From an uncultured Prochlorococcus sp. (GTDB taxonomy: Bacteria > Cyanobacteriota > Cyanobacteriia > PCC-6307 > Cyanobiaceae), in contig CABZHQ010000001.1 in assembly GCA_902525585.1 (NCBI GenBank), forward strand, positions 1 to 64,000: a DNA stretch of 64,000 bases, read 5' to 3'. Positions 1 to 8,533 of this stretch are shown piece after piece. Each line of letters opens with the position of its first letter. Position 1 is the stretch's first letter. A program made the translations under genes and the position numbers. The notes under the pieces are model-generated. The model did not search any database. It worked only from the letters and a program-made list of their open reading frames with translations, and was not told the origin of the DNA.

Positions 1-5
1 TTAAT

Positions 6-284
6 ATGGTCTTCAGAAAAATTCATGGAACTATAATTGAAATTTTTGTTGAAGAATTTTTAGATACGGGAACAGGTTTTCTTAGTAAAAAATACAGTAG
101 TCAACAAATTGATCCAGATACACTTGAGACTACTTCTCAAAAATTAGAGTACGAGGATGAATTTCTAAATATGGGAAAAGACGATTATTGGATATTAAAT
201 TCGAGAACAATAAAGTATATAAATCAAAATCATGTGGAAGAAACACAAAAGTTTGTTTTCGAGGATCTATGCTTAATAAATTAG
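6..284 (+). CDS. Hypothetical protein, 92 aa (possibly cut by the window edge)
   Basis: I do not recognise this protein. It reads as a soluble, acidic polypeptide with no signal peptide or membrane segment. The ATG lies five bases from the window start and no stop is visible upstream in frame, so the true start may lie outside. It ends just before a convergent small gene (stop-to-stop gap of 6 bases), which suits two short genes facing each other. No function is inferred. Confidence 0.5.
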   Translation: MVFRKIHGTIIEIFVEEFLDTGTGFLSKKYSSQQIDPDTLETTSQKLEYEDEFLNMGKDDYWILNSRTIKYINQNHVEETQKFVFEDLCLIN

Positions 285-290
285 GTTTTT

Positions 291-536
291 TTATTCAACC
301 AATCTAAACCCTTTATCAAGTAGTTTTTGATATAAGAGTCTTGCTCTAAAAGCAAGAATTTGCTCTTCATTTTCATTACTAATTACATGAAAATAATTAT
401 TATCTAATTTATTTTTGCTAAAGCATACATTTGCTTCCCCTAATCTTAAAGTCCAGTTATCTTCTTTGGCTAAATGTTGATTAGGTCCAAGATCCCAAGG
501 ACATTTTTCGGGATATTTTTCTCTTTTAGAACCCAT
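291..536 (-). CDS. Small hypothetical protein, DUF1651-like C-terminus, 81 aa
   Basis: This short soluble protein ends in an ARLLYQKLLDKGFRLVE segment. The same pattern (aliphatic residues, then LL-x-KGW/F) recurs at the C-termini of two other small proteins here, at 45482-45751 and 60473-60730, which I read as DUF1651-like picocyanobacterial proteins of unknown function. The ATG is preceded by an A+T-rich gap and has no clear Shine-Dalgarno site. The family link rests on the C-terminal pattern only. Confidence 0.55.
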   Translation of the reverse strand: MGSKREKYPEKCPWDLGPNQHLAKEDNWTLRLGEANVCFSKNKLDNNYFHVISNENEEQILAFRARLLYQKLLDKGFRLVE

Positions 537-645
537 ATGATTAATTTTAACTACCCAATATTAGTAAAGATTTAAAAGTATGGCTATGAAAAATAGTTGT
601 TAACTTCTTAGTAGATTTGTTTTGCGGCGGAATACGATTAAAAAA

Positions 646-1284
646 TTACTCTTTGGTTGCGATTAAACAATAAAATGGGTCTTTATTTAAAAAATTAAAG
701 ATATTAAGTGCTGGTTCAGTAAACTTTTTTATAATTTTGGGCTCATTAAATCCGTTTGAGATTAATACTTTTCTTACATATTTGACCCTTTCTTCCTCAG
801 TAGATGAAGTCCATATATTAGGAGCTTTATGCCAAAATGCCCTATTTGAAAAAGCAATAATAAACTTGCCTTTTCTACTTAATATTCTTGCAATTTCTTT
901 AGTTAAATTCTCTGGATATTGTAAATATTGCCATGCGGCTACCATCAAACAATAATCAACGCTTTCTTCATCTACCGGAATTTGTTGACTTAAATTAAAA
1001 TTTTGTATCCAATAAGAATCAAAAATTTTGTTTTTTTCGAGTTCTTGTTTGTTTAAACCATGTCCAATAACCTTTTTATATTTATTCTCTTTAGGTAAAT
1101 AACTATCCCAACTGGACATTAAATCAAGGATAGTTGAATAATTATCAATTTCTCTTCTGTATAAATCTGTGAGATTTTGTCTGAAATTTGCATCTAGATG
1201 ATAAACAAATTTTGGATCAGAATAAAATTCTTCATCATTACTCTCATCAAGTTTTTTTCTTTGATAATTATTTAAAACTTCCAA
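646..1284 (-). CDS. SAM-dependent methyltransferase (Methyltransf_11-like), 212 aa
   Basis: Class I S-adenosylmethionine methyltransferase of unknown substrate. Visible features are a modified motif I (TILDLMSSWDSYLP, about residues 51-64, in place of the usual glycine-rich loop), an acidic/neutral strand VIGHGLNKQEL after it, the motif-IV-like segment VDYCLMVAAWQYLQYPE in mid-protein, and the motif-VI-like strand RKGKFIIAFSNRAFW. This DLMSSW variant occurs in a widespread group of uncharacterised bacterial methyltransferases. It stands alone on the minus strand, so context gives no clue to the substrate. Confidence 0.75.
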   Translation of the reverse strand: MEVLNNYQRKKLDESNDEEFYSDPKFVYHLDANFRQNLTDLYRREIDNYSTILDLMSSWDSYLPKENKYKKVIGHGLNKQELEKNKIFDSYWIQNFNLSQQIPVDEESVDYCLMVAAWQYLQYPENLTKEIARILSRKGKFIIAFSNRAFWHKAPNIWTSSTEEERVKYVRKVLISNGFNEPKIIKKFTEPALNIFNFLNKDPFYCLIATKE

Positions 1285-1437
1285 ATCAACTAATTTAGGA
1301 TATACATTACAAATTTAGTAAAAAGAAATTCTATTTGCGTATTAGGAATTTATATTCATTTAATAAATTAAAAATTCTCAAAAAAACTAGACATCTATTC
1401 AGAAAAAGTTAAATTGTTAATTAGTGATTTAATAATA

Positions 1438-1608
1438 ATGATTGAGTTCAAAAGGAGTAAAAAAAATAGGTCTAAAAATGCTCTTTTCAATCCCTATAAA
1501 AACGGAATAAGTTCATACGATATGGCATATCTTTCATCAAAAAGAAAATTAAAAATTAAAAACGTTTATCTTGAAAATGATTCTAAGAAAGATTACCTTG
1601 CTGCATAG
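1438..1608 (+). CDS. Small basic hypothetical protein, 56 aa
   Basis: Lysine-rich short protein (MIEFKRSKKN at the start). An in-frame TTG at 1414 would add eight residues, but the ATG at 1438 is the simpler start. It ends two bases before the tautomerase gene start, so the two are probably co-transcribed. The basic composition could suit nucleic-acid or membrane-surface binding; that is only a guess. Function unknown. Confidence 0.5.
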   Translation: MIEFKRSKKNRSKNALFNPYKNGISSYDMAYLSSKRKLKIKNVYLENDSKKDYLAA

Positions 1609-1610
1609 AG

Positions 1611-1943
1611 ATGCCTTATATTAATGTTTCGACTTCAGCAAAATTAAATGATAAAGGTAAATTACTCGAAGAAATTTCAATTCTTATTTCATCTTTAACT
1701 AACAAATCAAGAAGATTTGTTATGGCGAAAATTGATGATAATTGCCAAATGTATTTTGATGATGAAACACCTTCTTGCTTTTTAGAAATCAAATCAATAG
1801 GTTCTCTAAATCCTTCACAAATGGCAAAGCCAATATCAGATTTTGTATGTAAAAAAATGGGGATCCCAATAGATAGGATTTATATTTCTTTTGAGGATGT
1901 GCCAGCTTCATTGTGGGCATGGAATGGAAGAACATTTGGTTAA
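1611..1943 (+). CDS. MIF-like tautomerase (phenylpyruvate tautomerase family), 110 aa
   Basis: Homologue of macrophage migration inhibitory factor, a trimeric member of the tautomerase superfamily. The protein starts Met-Pro, so removal of Met leaves the catalytic N-terminal proline. The length (110 residues), the beta-strand pattern PYINVSTSA and the C-terminal WAWNGRTFG fit the family. Known cyanobacterial MIF homologues, including one from Prochlorococcus, have phenylpyruvate tautomerase activity; the physiological substrate is not known. It follows a tiny basic protein by two bases and is followed after 19 bases by a DUF1824 gene, which suggests a short operon. Confidence 0.9.
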   Translation: MPYINVSTSAKLNDKGKLLEEISILISSLTNKSRRFVMAKIDDNCQMYFDDETPSCFLEIKSIGSLNPSQMAKPISDFVCKKMGIPIDRIYISFEDVPASLWAWNGRTFG

Positions 1944-1962
1944 GACTTTTTTGGTAAAGCTA

Positions 1963-2349
1963 ATGGAAATAAATAAATTAATCGATTTAAATAATCTTAG
2001 AACTGCGCCTCAATTAAATAAAAGGCAAGAAAAAAAACTTTTAGAGGAACTAGAAGCAAACATTTTTCATGCCGATTGGATAACAATAGGCATAATGGCA
2101 CCTTGTGATAATAAAGCTATTAAAGCATTGCAATCAATTTCTAAGAAATATTCCTCAATTAAATTTGGGAATATAGGTTCCCTTCATGCTGATGGAGGTG
2201 TTTTTTTAAAAGCTAATCAAAAAACTAGTAATGTTTTTATCAGATCTGAAAATGGTCTTGGAGAAGGAATTTTAATAACATGTCAGTATGACGAAGGTGC
2301 TAAAGAATCTAATACTTTTGGACCTTTGCCATTAGATTTTTTTACATAA
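1963..2349 (+). CDS. DUF1824-like conserved cyanobacterial protein, 128 aa
   Basis: The protein matches my recollection of the DUF1824 family: about 130 residues, with an N-terminal helical segment and the conserved-looking centre ADWITIGIMAP, then an IRSENGLGEGILITCQ strand. The function of the family is unknown. I chose the ATG at 1963, downstream of the tautomerase stop, because longer in-frame alternatives would start inside that gene. It is probably co-transcribed with the tautomerase. Family assignment is from memory and should be treated as likely, not certain. Confidence 0.65.
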   Translation: MEINKLIDLNNLRTAPQLNKRQEKKLLEELEANIFHADWITIGIMAPCDNKAIKALQSISKKYSSIKFGNIGSLHADGGVFLKANQKTSNVFIRSENGLGEGILITCQYDEGAKESNTFGPLPLDFFT

Positions 2350-2506
2350 TTAATTCTCATTTAATTTTTTATCAAGGATCCTATTTAATGACAGTTATTT
2401 TTCTGATTAAATTTTTGAGAAATTGGATTTCAAAATATTTTTTACTTTAAAGCTTTGTTATTATATTTAATGGCATTGATCTAAATTTTTCCACTATTTT
2501 AATTTA

Positions 2507-3376
2507 ATGTTTTTTCAGGATATAATTCGAAATTTAAATAATTTTTGGTCAGAAGAAGGTTGTTTGATTATGCAGCCATATGATACTGAAAAGGGTGCTG
2601 GGACAATGAATCCGCATACTTTTTTAAGGGCTATTGGACCAGAGCCCTGGAGTGTGGCATATGCAGAGCCATGTAGAAGACCTACAGATGGGCGTTTTGG
2701 TGATAATCCAAATAGGGCGCAACATTACTTTCAATATCAAGTAATAATTAAACCATCACCTGAAGGAATCCAAGAAAAATATTTGACATCACTAGAGTCT
2801 CTTGGAATTAAACCTAGAAATCATGACATAAGATTTGTTGAAGATAATTGGGAGTCTCCAACACTTGGAGCTTGGGGCGTAGGATGGGAAGTTTGGTTGG
2901 ACGGAATGGAGGTTACTCAATTTACTTATTTCCAACAATGCGGGGGTATAGATTGTAATCCAATCCCAATTGAAATTACTTATGGATTAGAGAGGATTGC
3001 GATGTTTTTGCAGGATAAAGATAGTATCTGGGACTTGAATTGGAACAAAGATTTGAAATATAGCGATATTTGGCTTCAATTTGAAAAAAGTCAATGCTCT
3101 TTTAATTTTTCTGAATCTAGTGCGGACAATCTAAGAAAACTATTTGAAATTTACCAAGCTGAGGCAAATAATTTAATAGAAAAGAAATTAACTTATCCCG
3201 CCCTTGATTTTGTTCTTAAATGTAGTCATACGTTTAATCTTCTTGATGCTAGAGGAGTAATTTCAGTTACAGATCGTGCACAATACATTGAAAAGATTCG
3301 AAGATTAGCAAGAGAAGTAGCATCTACTTGGATGGAAGAGAGAAATACTTTGAATTTTCCTTTATTAAAAAAATAA
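2507..3376 (+). CDS. glyQ: Glycyl-tRNA synthetase alpha subunit
   Basis: Catalytic alpha chain of the heterotetrameric (alpha2-beta2) bacterial glycyl-tRNA synthetase, which attaches glycine to tRNA-Gly in the cytoplasm. The N-terminus carries the family signature: [13 protein letters not shown] near residue 15, [15 protein letters not shown] next, and [17 protein letters not shown] around residue 60. [12 protein letters not shown] (about residue 160) is the class II motif 3. At 289 residues it is of normal length. The beta subunit (glyS) is not in this window, as is common in cyanobacteria where the two genes are unlinked. Confidence 0.97.
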   Translation: MFFQDIIRNLNNFWSEEGCLIMQPYDTEKGAGTMNPHTFLRAIGPEPWSVAYAEPCRRPTDGRFGDNPNRAQHYFQYQVIIKPSPEGIQEKYLTSLESLGIKPRNHDIRFVEDNWESPTLGAWGVGWEVWLDGMEVTQFTYFQQCGGIDCNPIPIEITYGLERIAMFLQDKDSIWDLNWNKDLKYSDIWLQFEKSQCSFNFSESSADNLRKLFEIYQAEANNLIEKKLTYPALDFVLKCSHTFNLLDARGVISVTDRAQYIEKIRRLAREVASTWMEERNTLNFPLLKK

Positions 3377-3468
3377 AAAATTTCAGTATTAATATTTTTA
3401 AAAGAGTTTTGTAAAATTTGTTACATCTAGATGAATCTTATGGGCCTACCCGAAAAAGTTACCGCGGA

Positions 3469-3515
3469 TACAATTTAATTACCTATATTTTTAGGTATTT
3501 TCCGTGTGAGGTAAA
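3469..3515 (+). promoter_or_regulatory. Putative promoter and strong RBS of the porin gene
   Basis: A TACAAT hexamer at 3469-3474 could be the -10 element. A small inverted repeat, ACCTA (3481-3485) and TAGGT (3492-3496), lies at the expected 5' end of the message. GTGAGGT about 4 bases before the ATG at 3516 is a good ribosome binding site, stronger than those of most genes here. This fits a highly expressed outer-membrane protein. The transcription start is inferred, not shown. Confidence 0.45.
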
Positions 3516-4850
3516 ATGAAACTCTTCCAACAAATGTTGGTAGCAGGAGCAACTTTGAGCTTAATAGCTCCAATCGCTGCTCAAGCTTCCGACGTTATTA
3601 ATCTAGAAGAAATGAGTAGCTACTCGCGTAGTACAAAAAAAAATTCTTCAAGACTTGACAGTAAAACATTCATTAACGATGTTAGTGAAGACATAGCTAA
3701 TCTCAAAGGCCGCATGGATGGCCTTGAAGCTAAGCAGAACGTACTTGAAGCAGGTACTTTCTCCGATACTACAACTTTCGATGGTAAAGCTGTAATGGCA
3801 ATTGGTGCAGTAGATGGAGGTGACAAACTTGGCGGTAATCATCATGAAAAAGTCGCTTCTGCATATGTCTATCAAATAAACCTAAATACAAGCTTTACTG
3901 GTGATGACAATCTCTATGTAAGACTTAAAACCGGTGATGGTTGGGATGGTGCGTTTGACAATAAACCAGGTACTTACCACATAGAAGCTAAAGATAATGG
4001 TGATGACCTTAAGGTTGACAAAATGTGGTATACATTCCCACTTGGAGATAAATTTACAGCAACAGTAGGTCCGAAAATCGAAAACTACTATATGCTTGCT
4101 GCAACTCCTTCTGTTTATAAACCCGGAGTATTGAAGGCCTTTAAATTGGGAGGACATGCGTCTGCTTTTGGAGCTAGTACTTCAACAGGTGCCGGTTTAA
4201 CATATAAAGCCGATAATGGTTTTGCGGTTAGTTCCACATTTAATTCTAAGAAAGCGCATACAACAGGTGGTTTATTTACTGACCAGGATCAGAATAAAAT
4301 TAACACACAAGTTGCTTTCACTAAGGATAATTATCATTTATCAGCTACTTATTCAATCCAAAATGGGTGGAATTCTTGGTCTTATTACTCAACCAAGACA
4401 CTTGCAGACAATGCGGGTACTGTAGGTTGGGGAACTAACTCAACTCTTGATACCGTTCAAGCTGATGCAATTGCTTTGAGAGGTTGGTGGAGACCAGAAG
4501 ATGCTGGAACTGCTACTCCATCAATTTCAGTAGGTTTTGATCAAATTACTTTCTCTAACCGAAGTGATAATATCACTGAAGGAAGTGGTTACATGGTAGG
4601 TCTTAACTGGTCTGACATGTTCCAACCAGATGACAAAATTGGTATAGCTGTTGGACAACCAATGAAAGCAACTAAAGTTTCTTCTGGGACTTTGAGTGAA
4701 ATTGATCCTTTCTTGTGGGAAGCATATTATTCATTCAGACCTAATGATTCTATTGAAGTCACTCCAGCAATATTTGGTGGAACAGATGTTTATTCAGACT
4801 CCGGGGATGATATCTTTGGTACAGTCTTAACAACAACTTTCAAATTTTAA
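3516..4850 (+). CDS. som: Cyanobacterial outer-membrane porin (Som/OprB-like), 444 aa
   Basis: Major outer-membrane porin thought to let small solutes pass into the periplasm. A cleavable signal peptide ends near AAQAS (residues 21-25). It is followed by a heptad-like stretch, DIANLKGRMDGLEAKQNVLE (about 58-77), the coiled-coil linker seen before the barrel in cyanobacterial porins. The rest is alternating-residue beta strands ending in TVLTTTFKF, with the C-terminal phenylalanine used for barrel assembly. I do not see a complete SLH domain at the N-terminus, so this is a shortened form compared with Synechococcus SomA. It has a strong RBS and its own terminator, so it is probably monocistronic and abundant. 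The symbol som is by family resemblance. Confidence 0.85.
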   Translation: MKLFQQMLVAGATLSLIAPIAAQASDVINLEEMSSYSRSTKKNSSRLDSKTFINDVSEDIANLKGRMDGLEAKQNVLEAGTFSDTTTFDGKAVMAIGAVDGGDKLGGNHHEKVASAYVYQINLNTSFTGDDNLYVRLKTGDGWDGAFDNKPGTYHIEAKDNGDDLKVDKMWYTFPLGDKFTATVGPKIENYYMLAATPSVYKPGVLKAFKLGGHASAFGASTSTGAGLTYKADNGFAVSSTFNSKKAHTTGGLFTDQDQNKINTQVAFTKDNYHLSATYSIQNGWNSWSYYSTKTLADNAGTVGWGTNSTLDTVQADAIALRGWWRPEDAGTATPSISVGFDQITFSNRSDNITEGSGYMVGLNWSDMFQPDDKIGIAVGQPMKATKVSSGTLSEIDPFLWEAYYSFRPNDSIEVTPAIFGGTDVYSDSGDDIFGTVLTTTFKF

Positions 4851-4862
4851 TAGAAATTGACA

Positions 4863-4896
4863 TAAAAAAAGGCCTCAAATTGAGGCCTTTTTTTTA
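4863..4896 (+). terminator. Bidirectional rho-independent terminator after the porin
   Basis: GGCCTCA (4871-4877) pairs with TGAGGCC (4881-4887), with an A-run before and a T-run of eight or more after. It can stop both the porin transcript and the convergent small secreted-protein gene at 4911-5150. Confidence 0.9.
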
Positions 4897-4910
4897 TACA
4901 TATTTATTCA

Positions 4911-5150
4911 TTACCAACAATTTTCTCCTTCTCCTATAGGAATGCAGGCACTAGACTTTGCTGCTTCATCAGCTAATTTTTGGGCTTCATCGTCGAGAAT
5001 AAAATCAGCATCCAACGGCATATCAGTATTCCATTCCTTTAATCCACCTAAATCACTCTCTCCAGCTTTTAAAGAAAAATTTTCAGTTGTTGATATTGCT
5101 AAAGCACTTGTAGCAGCAATAAAAATAGCAATAGAGCCTTTCTTTTTCAT
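4911..5150 (-). CDS. Small secreted or periplasmic protein, 79 aa
   Basis: Unrecognised short protein with a clear N-terminal signal: MKKKG, then a hydrophobic alanine-rich stretch to about residue 20. The mature part is acidic and has two cysteines, one in SSACIPIGEGENCW at the extreme C-terminus, which could form a disulphide. It lies convergent to the porin and shares its terminator. A periplasmic or membrane-associated role is inferred from the signal only. Confidence 0.6.
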   Translation of the reverse strand: MKKKGSIAIFIAATSALAISTTENFSLKAGESDLGGLKEWNTDMPLDADFILDDEAQKLADEAAKSSACIPIGEGENCW

Positions 5151-5224
5151 ATATTTTTATTAAGTCTTGTTATTTTAGGTCTATTTAAAGAAAAATTCTA
5201 AATGATGTATAAAATGATCCTAAA

Positions 5225-5890
5225 TTAACTGCCTAATCTTCTTAAAAGGTTTGAATATGATTTATAAATCAGGTCAACTTCACTTGATTTACCGTATTTA
5301 GCTAGTAATGATCTTCCCGCAGCATCTAGATCAAATAAATATTCTCTTTCCTCAATACTTTTTATATAGCTCTCAATCCAACCAATAAATACTAATCTTT
5401 CACCATCAATTATTTCTTTTACTGAATGCAAGTATGTGCTTGGATAAATTATTATTTCCCCTGCATCAAGTTTGAAGTTTTCTTCTGAGTTTAAAATCTC
5501 AATTGATAGTTCACCTCCCTCATAATTGTCTTTGCAATTTAAAAAAATAGTAAAAGATAAGTCTGCTCTCCCAGACGACATAAAAGCATTGTCAATATGG
5601 CGTCCATATCCCATGCCTTTTGTGGATTTCGAGAACATTGTTCCATGCACTTTTTTTGGTAAAGCAAAGCTTTTGATTAGTTCATCGCTAAGAATCTTTT
5701 TTGTAATCAAACTCGAAAACTTTTTGGATAAATCTGAATCTCTTCTAAGTTGTAAATTATTTTTTACTTTCGCGGCATGTTTCCCCGCAGTTTGTTTGCC
5801 ATCTTCCCATAATAATTCTTCGTTTTCTAAATTTTTTTTAAGGATTTCTAATTCTTCAGAATTCAATAGTTGGTGAGTTAAATAATTCAT
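5225..5890 (-). CDS. PKHD-type Fe(II)/2-oxoglutarate dioxygenase (PiuC/YbiX family)
   Basis: Member of the PKHD-type hydroxylase family, whose genes in many bacteria sit beside iron-uptake genes. The Fe(II) ligands are visible as His98 and Asp100 (YGRHIDNAF) and His155 (YLHSVKE), with Arg165 (GERLVFIGW) for 2-oxoglutarate. The 221-residue length is standard. It is divergent from the ferric-iron binding protein gene with about 100 bases between, so both probably share an iron-responsive control region. The substrate of this family is not settled. Confidence 0.9.
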   Translation of the reverse strand: MNYLTHQLLNSEELEILKKNLENEELLWEDGKQTAGKHAAKVKNNLQLRRDSDLSKKFSSLITKKILSDELIKSFALPKKVHGTMFSKSTKGMGYGRHIDNAFMSSGRADLSFTIFLNCKDNYEGGELSIEILNSEENFKLDAGEIIIYPSTYLHSVKEIIDGERLVFIGWIESYIKSIEEREYLFDLDAAGRSLLAKYGKSSEVDLIYKSYSNLLRRLGS

Positions 5891-5992
5891 TTTCGATATA
5901 AAAAATGATACAAATTGATGTATAGAAATTCCTTTTGAGAGGCCTTGTTATGAAGATGGATATAAAGTAACCATAGATACTATTTTGAAAAA
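5891..5992. promoter_or_regulatory. Divergent control region between dioxygenase and iron-binding protein genes
   Basis: The gap of about 100 bases must hold both promoters. It contains A+T-rich, partly palindromic sequence such as AAAAATGATACAAATTGATG around 5902, which loosely resembles a Fur box. A+T-rich sequence gives such matches by chance, so regulation by Fur is inferred from gene content rather than from this motif. Confidence 0.3.
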
Positions 5993-7015
5993 GTGCAAAA
6001 TCTCAAAAAAATACTTTACTCAGCACTATCACTTACATTTTTAATGAATGTGAATATCCCAGTTAATTCAATAGAAAAAGAAGTCAAAGTTTATTCCGGT
6101 AGACATTACAACACAGATAGGGGGGTCTACAAAAAGTTTTCTGAAGAGACAGGAATAAAAGTTAGGCTTATCGAAGCGGCAGGAATATCTTTAATTGAAA
6201 GATTGAAAAGAGAAGGAAAAAATTCTCAAGCAGATTTAATATTGTTAGTAGATGCTGCAAGGATTACTAATGCTGCTAAAGCAGGGTTGCTACAAAATAT
6301 AGAATCGAAATCTTTAGAAAAAGATGTTCCAGTTGGGCTAAAGGATAAAAATAAGGAATGGTATGCATTAACTAGAAGAGTACGAGTTATGGTTGCTAAT
6401 CCAAAAGTTGTGGATGTAAGTAAGATAAAGGATTATACAGATTTAGCTGATCCATCCTTAAAAGGTAAAGTATGTTTAAGAAATAGAAAAAGTCCATATA
6501 ATCAATCATTAGTTGCCAACCAAATAATTAACAAAGGTGAATCAGAAACTAAGGCTTGGTTAAATGGAATGATTTCAAACGTTTCTCAACCTTTCTTCCC
6601 AGGTGATATTTCAATAATCAGAGCAGTTTCCAAGAAAAAATGTGGAGTAGGAATTGTTAATCATTATTATGTCGCAAGAATGTTAGCTGGTGTTAATGGA
6701 AGAAGAGATACTTTATATGCGAAAAGAACAACAGTTCTCACACCTAATCCCGCTCATGTAAATATTAGTGCTGGTGGGGTTGCGAAATATGCAACAAATA
6801 AAAATGAAGCTATTTCGTTGCTTGAATTCTTAGCATCTCCCGAAGGAAGTAAAGGTCTAGCTGCACCAACTTTTGAACATCCATTAAAAGAAGTTAATCA
6901 AAATGAAATAGTAAAGAACTTTGGAGAATTTACGTCAGATAACGTAACTATAGAAGATCTTGGAGAAAAAAATTCCTTAGCTATCAAATTGATGAAAGAT
7001 GCAGGTTGGAATTAA
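5993..7015 (+). CDS. futA: Ferric-iron ABC transporter substrate-binding protein (FutA/IdiA family)
   Basis: Periplasmic Fe(III)-binding protein that delivers iron to an ABC importer (FutB/FutC, not in this window). After a signal peptide of about 25 residues the mature protein begins with VKVYSGRHYNTD, whose His38 and Tyr39 are iron ligands in the family, and NHYYVARM supplies the tyrosine pair Tyr225-Tyr226. LVDAARITNAAKAGLLQ is a typical FutA segment. The start is GTG at 5993; no ATG in frame fits the signal peptide. In Prochlorococcus the same protein is also called IdiA or AfuA. Divergent neighbour: a PKHD dioxygenase, which supports an iron-stress role. Confidence 0.92.
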   Translation: MQNLKKILYSALSLTFLMNVNIPVNSIEKEVKVYSGRHYNTDRGVYKKFSEETGIKVRLIEAAGISLIERLKREGKNSQADLILLVDAARITNAAKAGLLQNIESKSLEKDVPVGLKDKNKEWYALTRRVRVMVANPKVVDVSKIKDYTDLADPSLKGKVCLRNRKSPYNQSLVANQIINKGESETKAWLNGMISNVSQPFFPGDISIIRAVSKKKCGVGIVNHYYVARMLAGVNGRRDTLYAKRTTVLTPNPAHVNISAGGVAKYATNKNEAISLLEFLASPEGSKGLAAPTFEHPLKEVNQNEIVKNFGEFTSDNVTIEDLGEKNSLAIKLMKDAGWN

Positions 7016-7077
7016 AAATTAAGATAATTATATAGTTCAAAGTTTTATCTTTATTTTGTGCATACTTATAAACAGTT

Positions 7078-7162
7078 GGAGAGGTGGCTGAGTGGTCGAA
7101 AGCGAACGACTCGAAATCGTTTAATAGGAAACTATTCGTGGGTTCGAATCCCACCCTCTCCG
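7078..7162 (+). tRNA. trnS: tRNA-Ser (anticodon CGA)
   Basis: The acceptor stem GGAGAGG (7078-7084) pairs with CCTCTCC (7155-7161), followed by discriminator G at 7162. The anticodon stem AACGA/TCGTT encloses loop CTCGAAA, giving anticodon CGA at 7112-7114, which reads UCG codons. There is a long variable arm of the class II type and a T-loop GGTTCGAATCC. CCA is not encoded. No integrase or direct repeat is seen next to it. Confidence 0.95.
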
Positions 7163-7578
7163 TAGGATTTTAAATCAACCCATTTCACGGACGATAAATT
7201 TATTAAAAATTCCCTGAGTTGATAGCCTTAAAATAATTTCGCTTCTATTAAAATTTAGAAGAATTTTTTAAAGTTAACCTGACAGAAAACTCGCTGATGG
7301 CTTGAATTTAAAAAGTTGATGCCGGTTATTTATAAAACTTAAATCTAAGAGTTCCCTCTTTAATTTTTTGAAGATAGATTGAAAAGTAATTAAATGTTAA
7401 AAATTAATTTGAACTATTTCGATACTTTTTTAGTATTGCTTTTAGTTCTAGCTAAATAATCTATTTTGTACTTTACTTATTTCAAAAAGAGAAAATAAAA
7501 ATATTTTATTTATAAGATAATATTTTTTCTAAAAGTTTAAAGCGTAAGGTTACTATTGTATTTGAAGATTTGAATAAA
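7163..7578. other. Intergenic stretch with no convincing gene
   Basis: About 415 bases of A+T-rich DNA between the tRNA and an oxygenase gene. I see only one very short ORF (21 codons from ATG 7394) without a ribosome binding site and no clear hairpin terminator. It probably holds the promoter for the downstream gene. Confidence 0.5.
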
Positions 7579-8217
7579 ATGAAATTTCAGATTAAGCCTG
7601 GTTTTTGCTTCCCAACGCAGTTTTGGACCGCTGAACTAAATGAAAATATAAAGCGATTACAAAATGAGGCTTATCTAATAAGAGAAAATGATAAAGATGG
7701 TGTAAGTAAAAGCAATACTGGTATTAACGGATATCATTCAAAAGATATAAGAGATTTAAAAAATCTTCCTGCAACAAATCATTTATTGAACCAGATAATA
7801 AATGCTGTCAATGCAATACATCAGATCAGTCGACAAGGAGACTTGCTCCTAACAAATTTTTGGTTAAATATAAGTCCAAAAGGTTCTTCGAATATACCCC
7901 ACACACATTCTGGTTTAACTTATTCAGGGGTGTTTTACATTAAAGTCCCAAAAGAGATGAAAGGAGGGAGATTTCTTTTTTATAGGAATTTTAATGAAGC
8001 TGACTTTATTTCAACAGAATATATGGGTCATTTTAAAAAAGATTACCAACTTCAAAGTTATGACTATCCAATAAATACAATTTCTCCTAAAGAAAATATG
8101 CTAGTTGTTTTTCCTGCTTGGGTACCTCACGGTGTTGAGATTAATTTGTCTGATGAAGAAAGGATAAGCCTATCATTTAATTTTAAATTAAATAGAAATT
8201 TTGCAAGCGTTAAATAG
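7579..8217 (+). CDS. Putative 2OG-Fe(II) oxygenase (2OG-FeII_Oxy_5/TIGR02466-like), 212 aa
   Basis: Predicted iron-dependent oxygenase of the family found in marine cyanobacteria and their phages. The motif NIPHTHSGLTYSGVFYI supplies His108/His110, WVPHGVEIN supplies the distal His184, and RISLSFN supplies Arg195 for the co-substrate. The segment PKGSSNIPH and the late EERIS are family hallmarks. The start is taken as ATG 7579; a TTG at 7570 would add three residues. The substrate is unknown. It follows the tRNA after a long gap and precedes a Yfr2-like RNA. Confidence 0.8.
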   Translation: MKFQIKPGFCFPTQFWTAELNENIKRLQNEAYLIRENDKDGVSKSNTGINGYHSKDIRDLKNLPATNHLLNQIINAVNAIHQISRQGDLLLTNFWLNISPKGSSNIPHTHSGLTYSGVFYIKVPKEMKGGRFLFYRNFNEADFISTEYMGHFKKDYQLQSYDYPINTISPKENMLVVFPAWVPHGVEINLSDEERISLSFNFKLNRNFASVK

Positions 8218-8349
8218 TCTTGTTCACTTTTTACTTGTTAGCTGGTTTTTATAACAAATATACTGCAATAGACAACTGGCACATGTGACAGTTAAGTTAC
8301 ATTCCATTCGCCCCTTCCACGGAAAAGAAATATATGTCATAACTTATAG

Positions 8350-8446
8350 AAGTGTGAAGGAGTGGTTTTATTAAAGCAGTGGAAACATGGAAACACTTGT
8401 TTTAGTAAGTCCGCTGAAGATCTCTAGTAATAGAGGTCTTTTTTTT
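8350..8446 (+). ncRNA. yfr2: Yfr2-family small RNA (candidate)
   Basis: This intergenic stretch carries the hallmark of the cyanobacterial Yfr2 family: two closely spaced GGAAACA motifs (8381-8387 and 8389-8395) held in a loop by CAGT (8377-8380) and the following CACTTG. It ends in a strong rho-independent terminator, GATCTCT/AGAGGTC followed by eight Ts (8419-8446). Length of about 95 bases agrees with the Yfr2-5 RNAs of Prochlorococcus. A TTATAG element near 8344 could be the -10. The 5' end is estimated. The family is abundant in cyanobacteria and its targets are only partly known. Confidence 0.75.
8419..8446 (+). terminator. Rho-independent terminator of the Yfr2-like RNA
   Basis: Seven-pair stem (GATCTCT against AGAGGTC, with one G-T pair) around loop AGTAAT, then eight Ts. 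Confidence 0.85.
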
Positions 8447-8533
8447 GTAAACTATCAGTTTTATTGACTTTAAACTAGTCCAAAGTGAGTGTTCTCAATA
8501 TATACTCAAAATGTCTTTATGGAATTTCCTTAA

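Noticed and set aside
5891..5992. A definite Fur box between the oxygenase and futA
   Set aside because: The match is loose and typical of A+T-rich sequence; left as low-confidence control region.
7078..7162. tRNA-Ser as an integration site for an island
   Set aside because: No integrase, no repeat of the tRNA 3' end seen downstream, and genes next to it look native.
7394..7459. A 21-codon hydrophobic ORF after the tRNA
   Set aside because: Too short, no ribosome binding site, and not recognisable as PetL, PsbI or another known mini-subunit.
8387..8467. A 26-codon ORF (METLVLVSPL...) overlapping the Yfr2-like RNA
   Set aside because: It runs through the terminator stem and T-run and starts inside a conserved GGAAACA motif, so it is unlikely to be translated.
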